DNA of 64,000 bases from Streptomyces sp. DSM 110735 (GCF_016482685.1 NZ_JACYHF010000006.1:1-64000); one strand, 5' to 3'; counted from the stretch's first letter, positions 53,882 to 63,118 are shown. Made by a program: numbers and translations. The notes: a model not told the origin generated them from the sequence alone.

Positions 53882-54829
53882 TCACGGGCAGCGGATCACC
53901 TGACCCGCGTACGACAGGTTGCCGCCGAAGCCGAAGAGGAGGATGGGGTCGCCGGTGCGGACGGCGCCCTGTTCGATGAGCTTGGAGAGGGCGAGGGGGA
54001 TGCTGGCGGCGGAGGTGTTGCCGGACTCGGTGACGTCGCGGGCGACGACGGCGTTCACGGCGCCGATCTTGTGGGCCAGGGGCTCGATGATGCGCAGGTT
54101 GGCCTGGTGGAGGACGACGGCGGCGAGGTCGGCGGGCTCGATGCCGGACTTCTCGCAGGCGCGGCGGGCGATGGGCGGCAACTGGGTGGTGGCCCAGCGG
54201 TACACGCTCTGTCCCTCCTGGGCGAACCTCGGCGGCGTGCCCTCGATGCGGACGGCGTTGCCCATCTCCGGCACCGAGCCCCACAGCACCGGTCCGATGC
54301 CGGGCTCCTGACCCTCCGTACACGCCTCGACCACCGCCGCGCCCGCCCCGTCGCCGACCAGGACGCAGGTCGTACGGTCGGTCCAGTCGGTGATCTCCGA
54401 CATCTTGTCCGCGCCGATGACCAGCGCCCGGGTCGCCGCGCCCGCGCGCACCGTGTGGTCGGCGGTCGCCAGGGCGTGGGTGAACCCGGCGCAGACCACG
54501 TTCACGTCCATGGCGGCCGGCCGCGGGATGCCGAGGCGGGCGGCGACGCGGGCGGCGGTGTTCGGGGAGCGGTCGATGGCCGTGGAGGTGGCGACGAGGA
54601 CCAGGTCGATGTCCTCGGGGGACAGCCCCGCCGTCGCGAGTGCCTTGGCGGCGGCGTGCGCGGCCAGTTCGTCCACCGGCTCGTCGGGACCCGCGATGTG
54701 CCGCGTACGGATGCCGACCCGGCTGGTGATCCATGCGTCGCTGGTGTCGACCATGCCCGCCAGGTCCTCGTTGGTGAGCACCCTGGCGGGCTGGTAGTGC
54801 CCGATCGCGGTGATGCGCGAGCCGATCAT
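53882..54829 (-). CDS. Beta-ketoacyl-ACP synthase III (FabH-like)
   Basis: A 315-residue thiolase-fold condensing enzyme. The catalytic triad is complete: C113 in NVVCAGF, H241 in VLHQANLR and N271 in ESGNTSAAS. GVGDGAGA-type sequence (here VGDGAGA) and TSRVGIRTRHIA near residue 35 are family features. It starts fatty acid or polyketide chains by condensing acyl-CoA with malonyl-ACP. It stands alone without ACP or FabD genes, so it is a supplementary KASIII paralogue, perhaps supplying unusual starter units or acting as an acyltransferase (inference). Confidence 0.93.
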   Translation of the reverse strand: MIGSRITAIGHYQPARVLTNEDLAGMVDTSDAWITSRVGIRTRHIAGPDEPVDELAAHAAAKALATAGLSPEDIDLVLVATSTAIDRSPNTAARVAARLGIPRPAAMDVNVVCAGFTHALATADHTVRAGAATRALVIGADKMSEITDWTDRTTCVLVGDGAGAAVVEACTEGQEPGIGPVLWGSVPEMGNAVRIEGTPPRFAQEGQSVYRWATTQLPPIARRACEKSGIEPADLAAVVLHQANLRIIEPLAHKIGAVNAVVARDVTESGNTSAASIPLALSKLIEQGAVRTGDPILLFGFGGNLSYAGQVIRCP

Positions 54830-55019
54830 GTCGAGGTCCCCTTGTCGCCGTAAGTCACGGGACCGTCCAGTCTGATCAGTGACTCACGGGTACGCGGACA
54901 CGTGAAGCCACAGGAAACGGGCATCCCAGTTGTCGGCTTCCCGCAGACGCTCGGACGTCCGAATACTCAGCGTTCCCAAGCCCGCCGGGCTCAGGCCCAC
55001 GCTCCGCGACGGTGGCCGC

Positions 55020-55148
55020 TCACCCCGTGAAGAGCTGCGTCGCCTTCCGTACGAGTTCGTACACCCCGTAGGCCAGCGGCGCCGACACCCACACCCAGGC
55101 GAAGACGATCAGTCCCCTCAGATCACGCGGGCTGCTCTCGTCGGCCAT
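55020..55148 (-). CDS. MFS transporter small partner protein, 42 residues
   Basis: ATG 55148 is preceded by AGGAGG at proper spacing and encodes 42 residues: charged start MADESSPRDLRG, one hydrophobic helix LIVFAWVWVSAPLAYGVYEL, then VRKATQLFTG. Its start lies inside the 3' end of the OFA-type MFS gene (26-base overlap in another frame). Such one-helix proteins accompany OFA-type transporters in actinobacteria (as I recall), so it is a likely small subunit, probably missed by gene finders. Confidence 0.75.
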   Translation of the reverse strand: MADESSPRDLRGLIVFAWVWVSAPLAYGVYELVRKATQLFTG

Positions 55149-56460
55149 CGGGGGCCTCCTTCGGGTCGGGGACGTGGTGGCGGGCGTGGACGGGGCGGAC
55201 GAACTCGTTGGCGGCGAAGCCGATCACGAGCAGGCCGATCATGATGGCGAAGGACAGCCCGTACAGGGCGGGACCGTGCTTGCCCGCGTCCTCCTGCCGG
55301 TCGGCGATCCAGTTGACGATCAGCGGACCGAGGACGCCCGCGGTGGACCAGGCGGTGAGCAGGCGGCCGTGGATGGCGCCGACCTCGTAGGTGCCGAAGA
55401 GATCCTTCAGATAGGCGGGGATCGTGGCGAAGCCGCCGCCGTAGAAGGAGAGGATCACCAGGGCGCAGAGCACGAAGAGGGGCTTCGCGGAGTCTCCGAA
55501 CAGGGCGATCAGGAGGTACATCAGCGCGCCGACGCCGAGGTAGACGCGGTAGATGTTCTTCCGTCCGATCAGGTCGGAGGCGGACGACCAGCCGATGCGG
55601 CCCGCCATGTTCGCCGCCGAGAGCAGTGCCACGAAGCCCGCCGCCGCCGACACCGAGACCGGCGCGGAGCTGTCCGCGAAGAAGTCCGTGATCATCGGGG
55701 CGGCCTTCTCCAGGATGCCGATGCCCGCCGTGACGTTGGTGCACAGGACGACCCACAGGCACCAGAACTGCGGGGTGCGCACCGCGCTGCGGGCGGAGAC
55801 ACGGACACCGGTGGGTACGGCGGCCACGGTCTCGCCCGACGTCGCCCGCTCGGGCGCGCGCGGGACGCGGATCAGCAGCACGCCGAGGGACATGAACACG
55901 GCGTACGACAGTCCGTGGACGAGGAACGCGAGCGCGATCCCGTGCGGACCGGTGCCGAAGGACTCCAGCATCTGCGCCGACCACGGCGAGGCGATCAGCG
56001 CGCCGCCGCCGAAGCCCATGATGGCGATGCCGGTGGCCATGCCGGGGCGGTCCGGGAACCACTTCATCAGGGTGGAGACGGGCGAGATGTAGCCGATGCC
56101 CAGGCCGATGCCGCCGACGAAGCCGTAGCCGAGGACGATCAGCCAGTACTGCTCGGTCTGCGCGCCGAGCGCGGAGATCAGGAACCCGGAGGAGAAGCAG
56201 ACCAGGGCCACGGTCATCGCCCAGCGCGGGCCGTTGCGCTCGACGAGTGTCCCGCCGAACGCGGCGGACAGACCGAGCATCACGATCGCCAACTGGAACG
56301 GCAGCGCGCTCTGCGTGCCGTCCAGGTGCAGCGCGGATTCCAGGGGCGGCTTGAACACGCTCCAGGCGTATGCCTGGCCGATGGACAGATGGACGGAGAG
56401 GGCGGCGGGCGGGACCAGCCACCGGCTCCAGCCCGCGGATGCGACAGGGGGGCTGCTCAT
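55123..56460 (-). CDS. MFS transporter, oxalate/formate antiporter (OFA) type
   Basis: A 445-residue membrane protein with 12 predicted helices. LSIGQAYAWSVFKPPLE near residue 25 and GYGFVGGIGLGIGYISPVSTLMKWFPDRPGMATGIAIMGFG around 110-150 are the signature stretches of the OxlT/OFA subfamily. It probably exchanges carboxylic acids such as oxalate and formate (inference from family). A 42-residue partner follows in overlapping frame. Upstream of the start lies a 22-bp minisatellite. Confidence 0.92.
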   Translation of the reverse strand: MSSPPVASAGWSRWLVPPAALSVHLSIGQAYAWSVFKPPLESALHLDGTQSALPFQLAIVMLGLSAAFGGTLVERNGPRWAMTVALVCFSSGFLISALGAQTEQYWLIVLGYGFVGGIGLGIGYISPVSTLMKWFPDRPGMATGIAIMGFGGGALIASPWSAQMLESFGTGPHGIALAFLVHGLSYAVFMSLGVLLIRVPRAPERATSGETVAAVPTGVRVSARSAVRTPQFWCLWVVLCTNVTAGIGILEKAAPMITDFFADSSAPVSVSAAAGFVALLSAANMAGRIGWSSASDLIGRKNIYRVYLGVGALMYLLIALFGDSAKPLFVLCALVILSFYGGGFATIPAYLKDLFGTYEVGAIHGRLLTAWSTAGVLGPLIVNWIADRQEDAGKHGPALYGLSFAIMIGLLVIGFAANEFVRPVHARHHVPDPKEAPDGRREQPA

Positions 56461-56574
56461 GGGGCCGGACGGTAGGGCGGGGCACGGGAGTTGAGAAGGT
56501 GGCGGGGCGACGGGATGCGGTGAGCGGTAGGCGTCGTGCGTCCAGCGGTCGGTACGGACCTGACGTCTGCGCGC

Positions 56575-56662
56575 GCTCAGCCGCTACGTCGGCGCCGCTC
56601 AGCCTCGGCGTCGGAGCCGGTCAGCCTCGGCGTCGGAGCCGCTCAGCCGCTACGTCGGCGCC
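56575..56662. repeat. 22-bp tandem repeat, 4 copies (ABBA)
   Basis: Four consecutive 22-bp units at 56575, 56597, 56619 and 56641. Units 1 and 4 are identical to each other, as are units 2 and 3 except for one base; all share GCTCAGCC/GGTCAGCC starts and ...GGAGCC or ...GGCGCC ends. It lies between the MFS start and the isochorismatase-like stop, in non-coding DNA. Confidence 0.9.
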
Positions 56663-56686
56663 GCGCGCCCCCTGCGGCAGCTCCCC

Positions 56687-57217
56687 TCACTCCCCCGCCC
56701 CGAACCGCACCTCCCGCGCCCGCACCACCGTCCCCAGCCGCGGAAAGTCCAGCCGTACCGACGCCTCGTGCTCCGCCGCCGTGAACGCCGCCATCGCGTC
56801 CTCGGCGAAGACCAGGTCGTAGCCGAGGTCGGCGGCGGCGCGGGCGGTGGATTCGACGCCGAGGTTGGTGGTGATGCCGCCGAAGACGAGGGTGGTGATG
56901 CCGCGCTCGCGCAGTCGCGCGTCGAGGTCGGTGCCCTGGAAGGCGCCGATGGTCCGCTTGACCACCTCCAGGTCGCCCTCGTGGCGCAGCCCCCGGACGA
57001 GCCCGCTGCCCGGCGGCTGCTCGGCGACGGCAGGGCGCTCGACCCGGACGAGGACGACCGGGGCACCGGCGGACCGGAAGACGGACGCCAACTCCTCGGC
57101 GGCGGACTGGACTTCGATGCCCTTACGGGGTTCCAGGGGCAGCGCGACGATACGTTCCATCAGGTCGACGAGGACGAGGGCCGTGCGCTGCGGGTCGAGT
57201 ACGGGAGCTGCGGTCAT
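56687..57217 (-). CDS. Isochorismatase-like hydrolase lacking the catalytic Cys
   Basis: A 176-residue protein of the isochorismatase superfamily. D18 (LVDLM) and K87 (VVKRTIGAF) of the Asp-Lys-Cys triad are present, but the cysteine position is Gly (G120 in TTNLGVESTARAA). E. coli YecD-type members also have Gly there, and PhzD-type isochorismatases work without the Cys, so it is unlikely to be a nicotinamidase or amidase using a cysteine (inference). ATG 57217 is used. It may share a transcript with the SBF gene upstream. Confidence 0.85.
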   Translation of the reverse strand: MTAAPVLDPQRTALVLVDLMERIVALPLEPRKGIEVQSAAEELASVFRSAGAPVVLVRVERPAVAEQPPGSGLVRGLRHEGDLEVVKRTIGAFQGTDLDARLRERGITTLVFGGITTNLGVESTARAAADLGYDLVFAEDAMAAFTAAEHEASVRLDFPRLGTVVRAREVRFGAGE

Positions 57218-57325
57218 GACGGAACGTTAGCCGTCGCCCGCGGTCCGTGGCGCCAACCCGGGTCAACGGGGCGGTGAACTGAACGCGTTCGGCGGTGGGG
57301 CGGCGAGAGGCTCCGGCCACCGTGT

Positions 57326-57391
57326 GTCACCGCGCGGACGGCGCCAGGTCATCGCGCGGACAGCCACACGTCATCGCGCGGACGGCCGTAC
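57326..57391. repeat. 22-bp tandem repeat, 3 copies
   Basis: Units at 57326, 57348 and 57370, each beginning GTCA(C/T)CGCGCGGAC. The third unit runs into the stop region of the SBF gene (stop 57371). Unit length equals that of the unrelated repeat 750 bp away. Confidence 0.85.
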
Positions 57392-58411
57392 GCCCGGACG
57401 GTCCGGCTCCCGCTCCTCGTCGGAGCCCGTCTCCCGCTCGTCCTCCGGCGCGTCCGCCGCCCGCCGCTTGGCGATCACCGCGCACACCATGAGCTGCATC
57501 TGGTGGAACAGCATCAGCGGCAGCACCGCGAGCGAGGCGTGCGCGCCGAACAGCACGCTCGCCATGGGCAGCCCCGAGGCGAGGGACTTCTTCGAGCCCG
57601 CGAACTGGATGGCGATCCGGTCCGCGCGACCGAAGCCGAGCGCCCGCGCGCCGTACCAGCTCACGCCGAGCATCGCGGCGAGCAGCACCGCCTCGACGCC
57701 GAGCAGCGCGCCGAGCCGCGCCGGGCTCACCTGGTGCCAGATGCCCTGGGCCATGCCCTCGCTGAAGGCGGTGTAGACGACCAGCAGGATCGAGCCGCGG
57801 TCGACCAGACCCAGCACCTTCTTGTGGCGCGCGACGAAGCCGCCGATCCAGCGCCGCAGCAACTGTCCGGCGAGGAACGGCACCAGCAACTGGAGCACGA
57901 TCTTCAGGAGCGAGTCGGCGGAGAATCCCCCGCTGCCGCCGAGCAGCGCGGCTGCGAGCAGTGGCGTGAGGACGATGCCGACCAGCGAGGAGAAGGAGCC
58001 CGCGCAGATGGCGGCGGGCACGTTGCCGCGGGCGATCGAGGTGAAGGCGATGGACGACTGGATGGTGGAGGGGACCAGGGTGAGGAAGAGCAGACCCTGG
58101 TAGAGCGGCTGGGTCAGGACGTAGGGCACCAGACCCCGCGCGGCCAGTCCGAGCAGGGGGAAGACGAGGAAGGTGCAGGCCAGCACGGTGAGGTGGAGGC
58201 GCCAGTGGCGCAGTCCGTCGAGCGCCTCGCGGGTGGAGAGGCGGGCGCCGTAGAGGAAGAAGAGGAAGGCGATGGCCGCCGTGGAGGCGCCGGAGGCGAC
58301 GGCCGCGCCCGTCCCGCGTGCCGGGAGCAGCGCGGCGACGCCCACCGTCGCGAGCAGCAGCAGGATGTACGGGTCGACGGGCAGCCGACGGGGCAGGTGC
58401 GGGCGTTTCAC
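57371..58411 (-). CDS. SBF-like (bile acid:sodium symporter family) transporter
   Basis: A 346-residue membrane protein with about nine or ten helices. The family stretches are YGARLSTREALDGLRHWRLH, FLTLVPSTIQSSIAFTSIARGNVPAA and FAGSKKSLASGLPMASVLF, which identify the SBF-like (PF13593-type, YfeH) group. Substrate is unknown; relatives import organic acids with sodium. The C-terminal 35 residues are Glu/Arg/Asp-rich and the gene's end overlaps a 22-bp tandem repeat. ATG 58411. Confidence 0.9.
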   Translation of the reverse strand: MKRPHLPRRLPVDPYILLLLATVGVAALLPARGTGAAVASGASTAAIAFLFFLYGARLSTREALDGLRHWRLHLTVLACTFLVFPLLGLAARGLVPYVLTQPLYQGLLFLTLVPSTIQSSIAFTSIARGNVPAAICAGSFSSLVGIVLTPLLAAALLGGSGGFSADSLLKIVLQLLVPFLAGQLLRRWIGGFVARHKKVLGLVDRGSILLVVYTAFSEGMAQGIWHQVSPARLGALLGVEAVLLAAMLGVSWYGARALGFGRADRIAIQFAGSKKSLASGLPMASVLFGAHASLAVLPLMLFHQMQLMVCAVIAKRRAADAPEDERETGSDEEREPDRPGVRPSAR

Positions 58412-58552
58412 GGTGCTCCGGGTGTGGACGGCGAGGGCGTGGACGAGGGGGCCGACGAGCGGCGCGGCCCGGTTTCCATCATGCCCCGTGGCCCGCCTGC
58501 CCCTTCCGGCGCGGAATCAACCCCTGCAAAGCATGGGCTATACACCCATACC

Positions 58553-58585
58553 TTTGACCAAGGCTTGACGCAGCGTTGACCGGGG
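58553..58585 (+). promoter_or_regulatory. Three 11-bp direct repeats upstream of the Stealth gene
   Basis: TTTGACCAAGG, CTTGACGCAGC and GTTGACCGGGG follow head to tail at 58553, 58564 and 58575, and GTTCACA occurs at 58596. Repeats at 11-bp spacing are the form of response-regulator sites such as the PhoP box (GTTCACC units). Which protein binds here is not shown. Confidence 0.5.
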
Positions 58586-58693
58586 TACATCGTTTGTTCA
58601 CATCAAAACCGCAGGTCGTTCCGGAGTCCTCGAACGCCTGGCGTCGTCCGCGACCGCCGCGTCGCGCCCCCTCTGGGAAGGACCGGTTCTGTC

Positions 58694-60517
58694 ATGCCGT
58701 CCCGTCTCGCCGCGATCGGCGAACGCCTCCTGCCCGCCCGCGTCCGGCACGAACGTGCCGAGCAGCGCCGTGCCGCACGGCGGGACGCCGAGCGCGAGGA
58801 GGCGGAGCGGACGCACGCCGAGGCTGTCGCCGCCCGCCGCGCCGAACTGCTCGCGGGGGACGCCGATCTGCGCGAGATATCCCGGCAGGACCGGGTCTAC
58901 ATAGGGCGCCGGGTGCACTCCCTGACCGCCGCCGACGCCCGCACCCGCAACCTCGCGCTCGTCGCGGACGCGCTGGAGCACGCCGGGGTCGCGTACTTCC
59001 TGCTGCCCGCGCACTCCCCGCTGCGGCACGCCGTCGGCATCCGTGCCGAGGACCGCAAGGCGTTCCTCGGCGCGCTGCGCGAGCTGTACGCCGGTACCGC
59101 CCTGTACGCCCTCAAGCCCGGCAAGGAGCCGTGGCCCGCGGATGCCGCGCTGTACGCCGACGGCGCGCTGCCCACCGCGCTCAAGCGCCAGGACGTCATG
59201 CGCGTCGGCGAGATCCTGCTCGGCCCCGACGACCAGGTGCTCGCCGGTCTCGTCCACGGCTGCGACGTGGAGTACTGGCGCGAGGGCGCCGCGCTCCTGG
59301 AGAAGGCGGAGGAGCCGCGCACCGCCGAGCGGCTGCGCTCCCTGCGCGTCCAGGCGCCCGAGTCCGTGCTGGCCGAGTCGCTGGTCGCCCCGCGCGGCAA
59401 CCCGGTCTCCGACGTGCTGCCCGCCGACGCCCGCACCCCCGCGACCCGCACCGTGGCCGGGCGCGCCTACCCCACCTGGGACGCCTTCCGGCGACCCCGC
59501 GTGGAGTCCGTCGACTTCCCGCTCGACGTCGTCTACACCTGGGTCGACGGCGACGACCCCGAACTGGCAGCCGCCCGCGAGGCGCACCGCCCCGGCGGAC
59601 CGCGCCGTATCCACGCCCGCGAGACCGGCAGCTCCCGGTACACCAGCCGGGACGAACTCAAGTACTCGCTGCGCTCGTTGGAGATGTACGCGCCGTTCGT
59701 CCGTGACGTCTACATCGTGACCGACGGCCAGACGCCGGACTGGCTCGACACCAGTGCCCCGGGCGTGCACATCATCGACCACAAGGACGTCTTCACCGAC
59801 CCGACCGTGCTGCCGGTCTTCAACTCGCACGCGATCACGACCCAGTTGCACCACATCGAGGGTCTCTCCGAGCGCTACCTCTATCTCAACGACGACGTGC
59901 TGCTCGGCCGCCCGGTCACCCCGGAGCACTTCTTCCACGGCAACGGCATCGCCAAGGTCCCCTTCTCCGCCTACCAGTTGGGACTCGGCGCCCCGCACCC
60001 CGACGAGCCCGCCCCCAACTCGGCGGGCAAGAACGTGCGTTCCCTCATCGAGGAGCGGCACGGGCGCTTCACCGTCAGCAAGTTCATGCACACCCCGCAT
60101 CCCCAGATCCGCGAGGTGATGCGGGACATGGAGCGCTGCTACGCCGAGGCGCTGGAGCGGACCAGCCGGTCGAGGTTCCGCTCGGTGACCGACATCGCCC
60201 CTGGCGCCTCCCTCCACCATCACCACGCGCTGCTCACCGGCCGTGCGGTGCCGGGCAAGTTCAAGCTGCGCTACATCGACGTGGCGCTCCCCGAGGCGCC
60301 CGAGCGGATGGCGCAGCTCCTTCAGGGGCGGACATACGATTTCTTCTGCGTCAACGACGTGAACACCCCCGCCGAGCGGCAGGAGGAGGTCGGGCGGCTG
60401 GTGTCCGGCTTCCTGGAGGCGTACTTCCCCTTCCCCAGCCGCTGGGAGAAGACCACCGCTCCGGCGCCGACCGCTCGGACCCCGGTCAGCGCCCCCCGCG
60501 ATACGTCAACTGCTTGA
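58694..60517 (+). CDS. Stealth-family sugar phosphotransferase
   Basis: A 607-residue protein. The four Stealth conserved regions are in order: CR1 DVVYTWVDGDD (278-288), CR2 from residue 316 (SRDELKYSLRSLEMYAPFVR, YIVTDGQTPDWL), CR3 with HTPHPQIREVMRDME and CR4 near the end (DFFCVNDVN). These enzymes transfer sugar-1-phosphate and build phosphodiester-linked cell-wall or capsular polymers, as GlcNAc-1-phosphotransferase relatives do. The N-terminal 80 residues are a charged coiled region (EREEAERTHAEAVAARR). ATG 58694 with GGAAGGA upstream. It overlaps the convergent Lrp gene by 32 bases. Confidence 0.93.
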   Translation: MPSRLAAIGERLLPARVRHERAEQRRAARRDAEREEAERTHAEAVAARRAELLAGDADLREISRQDRVYIGRRVHSLTAADARTRNLALVADALEHAGVAYFLLPAHSPLRHAVGIRAEDRKAFLGALRELYAGTALYALKPGKEPWPADAALYADGALPTALKRQDVMRVGEILLGPDDQVLAGLVHGCDVEYWREGAALLEKAEEPRTAERLRSLRVQAPESVLAESLVAPRGNPVSDVLPADARTPATRTVAGRAYPTWDAFRRPRVESVDFPLDVVYTWVDGDDPELAAAREAHRPGGPRRIHARETGSSRYTSRDELKYSLRSLEMYAPFVRDVYIVTDGQTPDWLDTSAPGVHIIDHKDVFTDPTVLPVFNSHAITTQLHHIEGLSERYLYLNDDVLLGRPVTPEHFFHGNGIAKVPFSAYQLGLGAPHPDEPAPNSAGKNVRSLIEERHGRFTVSKFMHTPHPQIREVMRDMERCYAEALERTSRSRFRSVTDIAPGASLHHHHALLTGRAVPGKFKLRYIDVALPEAPERMAQLLQGRTYDFFCVNDVNTPAERQEEVGRLVSGFLEAYFPFPSRWEKTTAPAPTARTPVSAPRDTSTA

Positions 60518-61469
60518 CCCGGCGCAGGAACGGGGTCGTCTCCACATGGCGCACCCCGTCCAGGCGCCCGAGCGGTCCGCTGAGGTAGGCGTACAGGCTC
60601 GCGGTGTCGCGGACGACGACGGTGGCGACGAGGTGCGAGGGTCCGGTGGTGGCCGCGGCGAAGGCGACCTCGCCGTGCCCGGACAGGGCTTCGCCGACGG
60701 AGTGCAGGGCGGCGGGCTCGGTGGTGATCCACAGGGCTGCCGTGCGCGCCTGTCCGGAGCGTTCGTAGTCGTACTCGATGTCGATGTAGAGCGCCCCCGA
60801 GGCGAGCAGGGCGGCGAGGCGGCGTTTGACCGCCGACTCCGAGCGTCCGGTGGCCCGTTGGAGCTCCTGGTGCCCGGCGCGGCCGTCGCGGCGGAGGACG
60901 GCGAGGAGGGGTTCGTCCTCGGGTTCGATGCGTGCCTGCGCCGCCGGGCGCACCGGGTGGCGGGGTCGTAGCGCGGCGACCTGATCCGCGTCCAGCGCAC
61001 CGGACTTGACGATCCAGCCGCTCGGACCGCCGTCGAAGCGGTGCAGCAACTGCTGGGCGTGGACCTCCATCACGCTGGGCGTGCGCGGGAGTTTGCCGAG
61101 CAGGAGGTCGTCGTGGTCGCCGGGGCTGCGCGGGTGGGTCATGCAGACGATCTCGGTGCCGCCGGAGGCCAGCCCGATCCACGAGGTGTCGGGGCGCTTG
61201 GCGAGGGCGTCGGCGATGACGGGCGTGCTGTCCGGGGCGCAGCGCAGCCGGAGCATCCACTGGTCCTGACCGAGGACGAACGCGTCGCGCCGGGCGACGA
61301 CCCGGAGCCCTGCCTCGGCGGTCAGGCGGCGGTAGCGGCGGGCGACGGTCTGGTCGGAGACGCCGAGGATCTGTCCGATCCGGGCGAAGGAGGCGCGGGC
61401 GTCCACCTCGAGCGCGGAGAGGATCAGGACGTCCAGCTCGTCGAACGTGTCGGATTTCGGCGTCTGCAT
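60486..61469 (-). CDS. Lrp/AsnC family transcriptional regulator (double domain)
   Basis: A 327-residue regulator, twice the usual 150. It has two helix-turn-helix/AsnC pairs: the first with FARIGQILGVSDQTVARRYRRL (residues 26-47), the second near 198-220 with GHQELQRATGRSESAVKRRLAA, each followed by an effector domain (VVVRDTASLYAYLSGPL at the end). Double-domain Lrp proteins are common in actinobacteria. It diverges from the MFS exporter gene (136 bp between starts) and probably controls it and itself (inference). Confidence 0.92.
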   Translation of the reverse strand: MQTPKSDTFDELDVLILSALEVDARASFARIGQILGVSDQTVARRYRRLTAEAGLRVVARRDAFVLGQDQWMLRLRCAPDSTPVIADALAKRPDTSWIGLASGGTEIVCMTHPRSPGDHDDLLLGKLPRTPSVMEVHAQQLLHRFDGGPSGWIVKSGALDADQVAALRPRHPVRPAAQARIEPEDEPLLAVLRRDGRAGHQELQRATGRSESAVKRRLAALLASGALYIDIEYDYERSGQARTAALWITTEPAALHSVGEALSGHGEVAFAAATTGPSHLVATVVVRDTASLYAYLSGPLGRLDGVRHVETTPFLRRVKQLTYRGGR

Positions 61470-61604
61470 CGGCTTCCCCGTCGGTTTTCACCGGCCCGAG
61501 GGCCGTGGCCGGGGTGTTCTGCCCGGTCCCGCGCATCGTACGGGCGAGGGGCGCGCGGTCGCGCGTCACGGCGTACGGAAACGGAAATGGCGGGAGGCGG
61601 GGAC

Positions 61605-63110
61605 ATGCGGACCTGGGGGACGCTCACGGCGGTGTGCCTGGGCACGTTCATGCTGCTGCTGGATGTGACGATCGTGGTGGTGGCGCTGCCGGACATGAGC
61701 CACGCGCTGGGGGCGTCGCTGGGCGACCTCCAGTGGGTGGTGGACGGCTACGCGCTCGCGCTCGCCGCGCTGCTGCTCGGCGCGGGCGCGGCGGCGGACG
61801 TGCTGGGGCGGCGGCGGACGTACGTCGCGGGCGTGGTGCTGTTCGCGGCGGCGTCGCTGCTGTGCGGTCTGGCGGCCGGGCCCGGGATGCTGGTGGCGGC
61901 GCGGGTGATACAGGGCGTGGGCGCGGCGGCGATGTTCGCGACGACGCTGCCGCTGCTCGGCTCGGTGTACCAGGGGAAGCAGCGGTCGGTGGCGCTCGGT
62001 GTGTGGGGCGCGGTGAGCGGCGGCGCGGCGGCGGTCGGACCGGTGCTGGGCGGGCTGCTGACCGAGGGTCCCGGCTGGCGGTGGATCTTCTTCGTGAACC
62101 TGCCGGTGAGCGTGGCGGCGGTGTGGCTGACGCTGCGGGTGGTGCCGGAGTCGCGCGGCGGCGGTGCGGGCAGCGCCTGGCAGCGGGTGGACTGGGCGGG
62201 TACGGCAGCCTTCGCCGCGTTCGCGGGCGGGCTCACGTACGCCGTCGTACGGGCAGGTGAGGACGGCTGGGGCGCGCCCGTGACGCTCACGGCGTTCGGC
62301 GGCGCGCTGCTGGCGCTGGTGGTGTTCGTGCTGGTGGAGCGGCGGGTGGCGCATCCACTGCTCGACCTCTCGCTGCTGCGCAACCGTACGTTCGTGGGCG
62401 TGATGGCGGGTGCCTTCGCCTTCAACGCGGTGGCGTTCGGTGTGACGCCGTACCTGTCGCTGTGGATGCAGACGCTGCTGGGCATGAGCCCGGTGCGCAG
62501 CGGGCTGACGCTGCTGCCGATGACGGTCGCGGCGATGATCGTGGCGGTGCTGGTGGGGCGGCTGCTGCACGGGGCGCCGTCCCGGCTGACCATCGGCGGC
62601 GGACTGCTGCTGATCGGCGCGGGCTGCCTGTGCCAGGCGGTGCTGTCCGCGGGCTCCGACTGGACGGCGCTGATTCCCGGGTTCGTGCTGGTGGGCGCGG
62701 GTACGGGGCTGGTCTCGCCGACGGTCGCCGGGGCGGCGCTCGCCTCGGTGCGGCCGCACCGGGCGGGTATGGCGGGCGGCGCGGTCAACACCGTGCGCCA
62801 GTTGGGCTACGCCCTCGGTGTCGCCGTCTTCGGCACGATCCTCACCTCGCGCATGGAGTCCACCCTCCCCCACGGTGCGGCCCACGCTTTGGCGGGCGGC
62901 GCGGCGGGCGCCCTGCGGGCGAGCTTCCCCGACGAGGTCCTGCACGCGGCGTTCGCCTCCGGCCTGAACCGCGCCCTCCTCACGGCGGGCATCGCCGGTC
63001 TCGCGGCGGGCGCGCTGGTCCTGGCGGTGGTCCGCACGCCGCGTCCCGCCGCGGAGCAGCCGACAGCGGGCGGGGCGCCGGTGGAGGCGCCGGTGCCCGA
63101 ACGGCGGTAG
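61605..63110 (+). CDS. MFS drug exporter, DHA2 (14-helix) type
   Basis: A 501-residue membrane protein. LLLDVTIVVVALPDM at the N-terminus, motif A GAAADVLGRRRTYV and motif C GPVLGGLLTEGPGWRWIFFVNLP are classic DHA2 exporter marks, with about 14 hydrophobic segments. ATG 61605 is chosen because GGGAGG lies upstream; ATG 61587 is the alternative (6 extra residues). Divergent Lrp regulator. Substrate unknown; family members export drugs, dyes or antibiotics. Confidence 0.92.
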   Translation: MRTWGTLTAVCLGTFMLLLDVTIVVVALPDMSHALGASLGDLQWVVDGYALALAALLLGAGAAADVLGRRRTYVAGVVLFAAASLLCGLAAGPGMLVAARVIQGVGAAAMFATTLPLLGSVYQGKQRSVALGVWGAVSGGAAAVGPVLGGLLTEGPGWRWIFFVNLPVSVAAVWLTLRVVPESRGGGAGSAWQRVDWAGTAAFAAFAGGLTYAVVRAGEDGWGAPVTLTAFGGALLALVVFVLVERRVAHPLLDLSLLRNRTFVGVMAGAFAFNAVAFGVTPYLSLWMQTLLGMSPVRSGLTLLPMTVAAMIVAVLVGRLLHGAPSRLTIGGGLLLIGAGCLCQAVLSAGSDWTALIPGFVLVGAGTGLVSPTVAGAALASVRPHRAGMAGGAVNTVRQLGYALGVAVFGTILTSRMESTLPHGAAHALAGGAAGALRASFPDEVLHAAFASGLNRALLTAGIAGLAAGALVLAVVRTPRPAAEQPTAGGAPVEAPVPERR

Positions 63111-63118
63111 ATGCCGGA

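Noticed and set aside
56575-56662. CRISPR-like array
   Set aside because: 22-bp units are directly adjacent without spacers, so it is a minisatellite.
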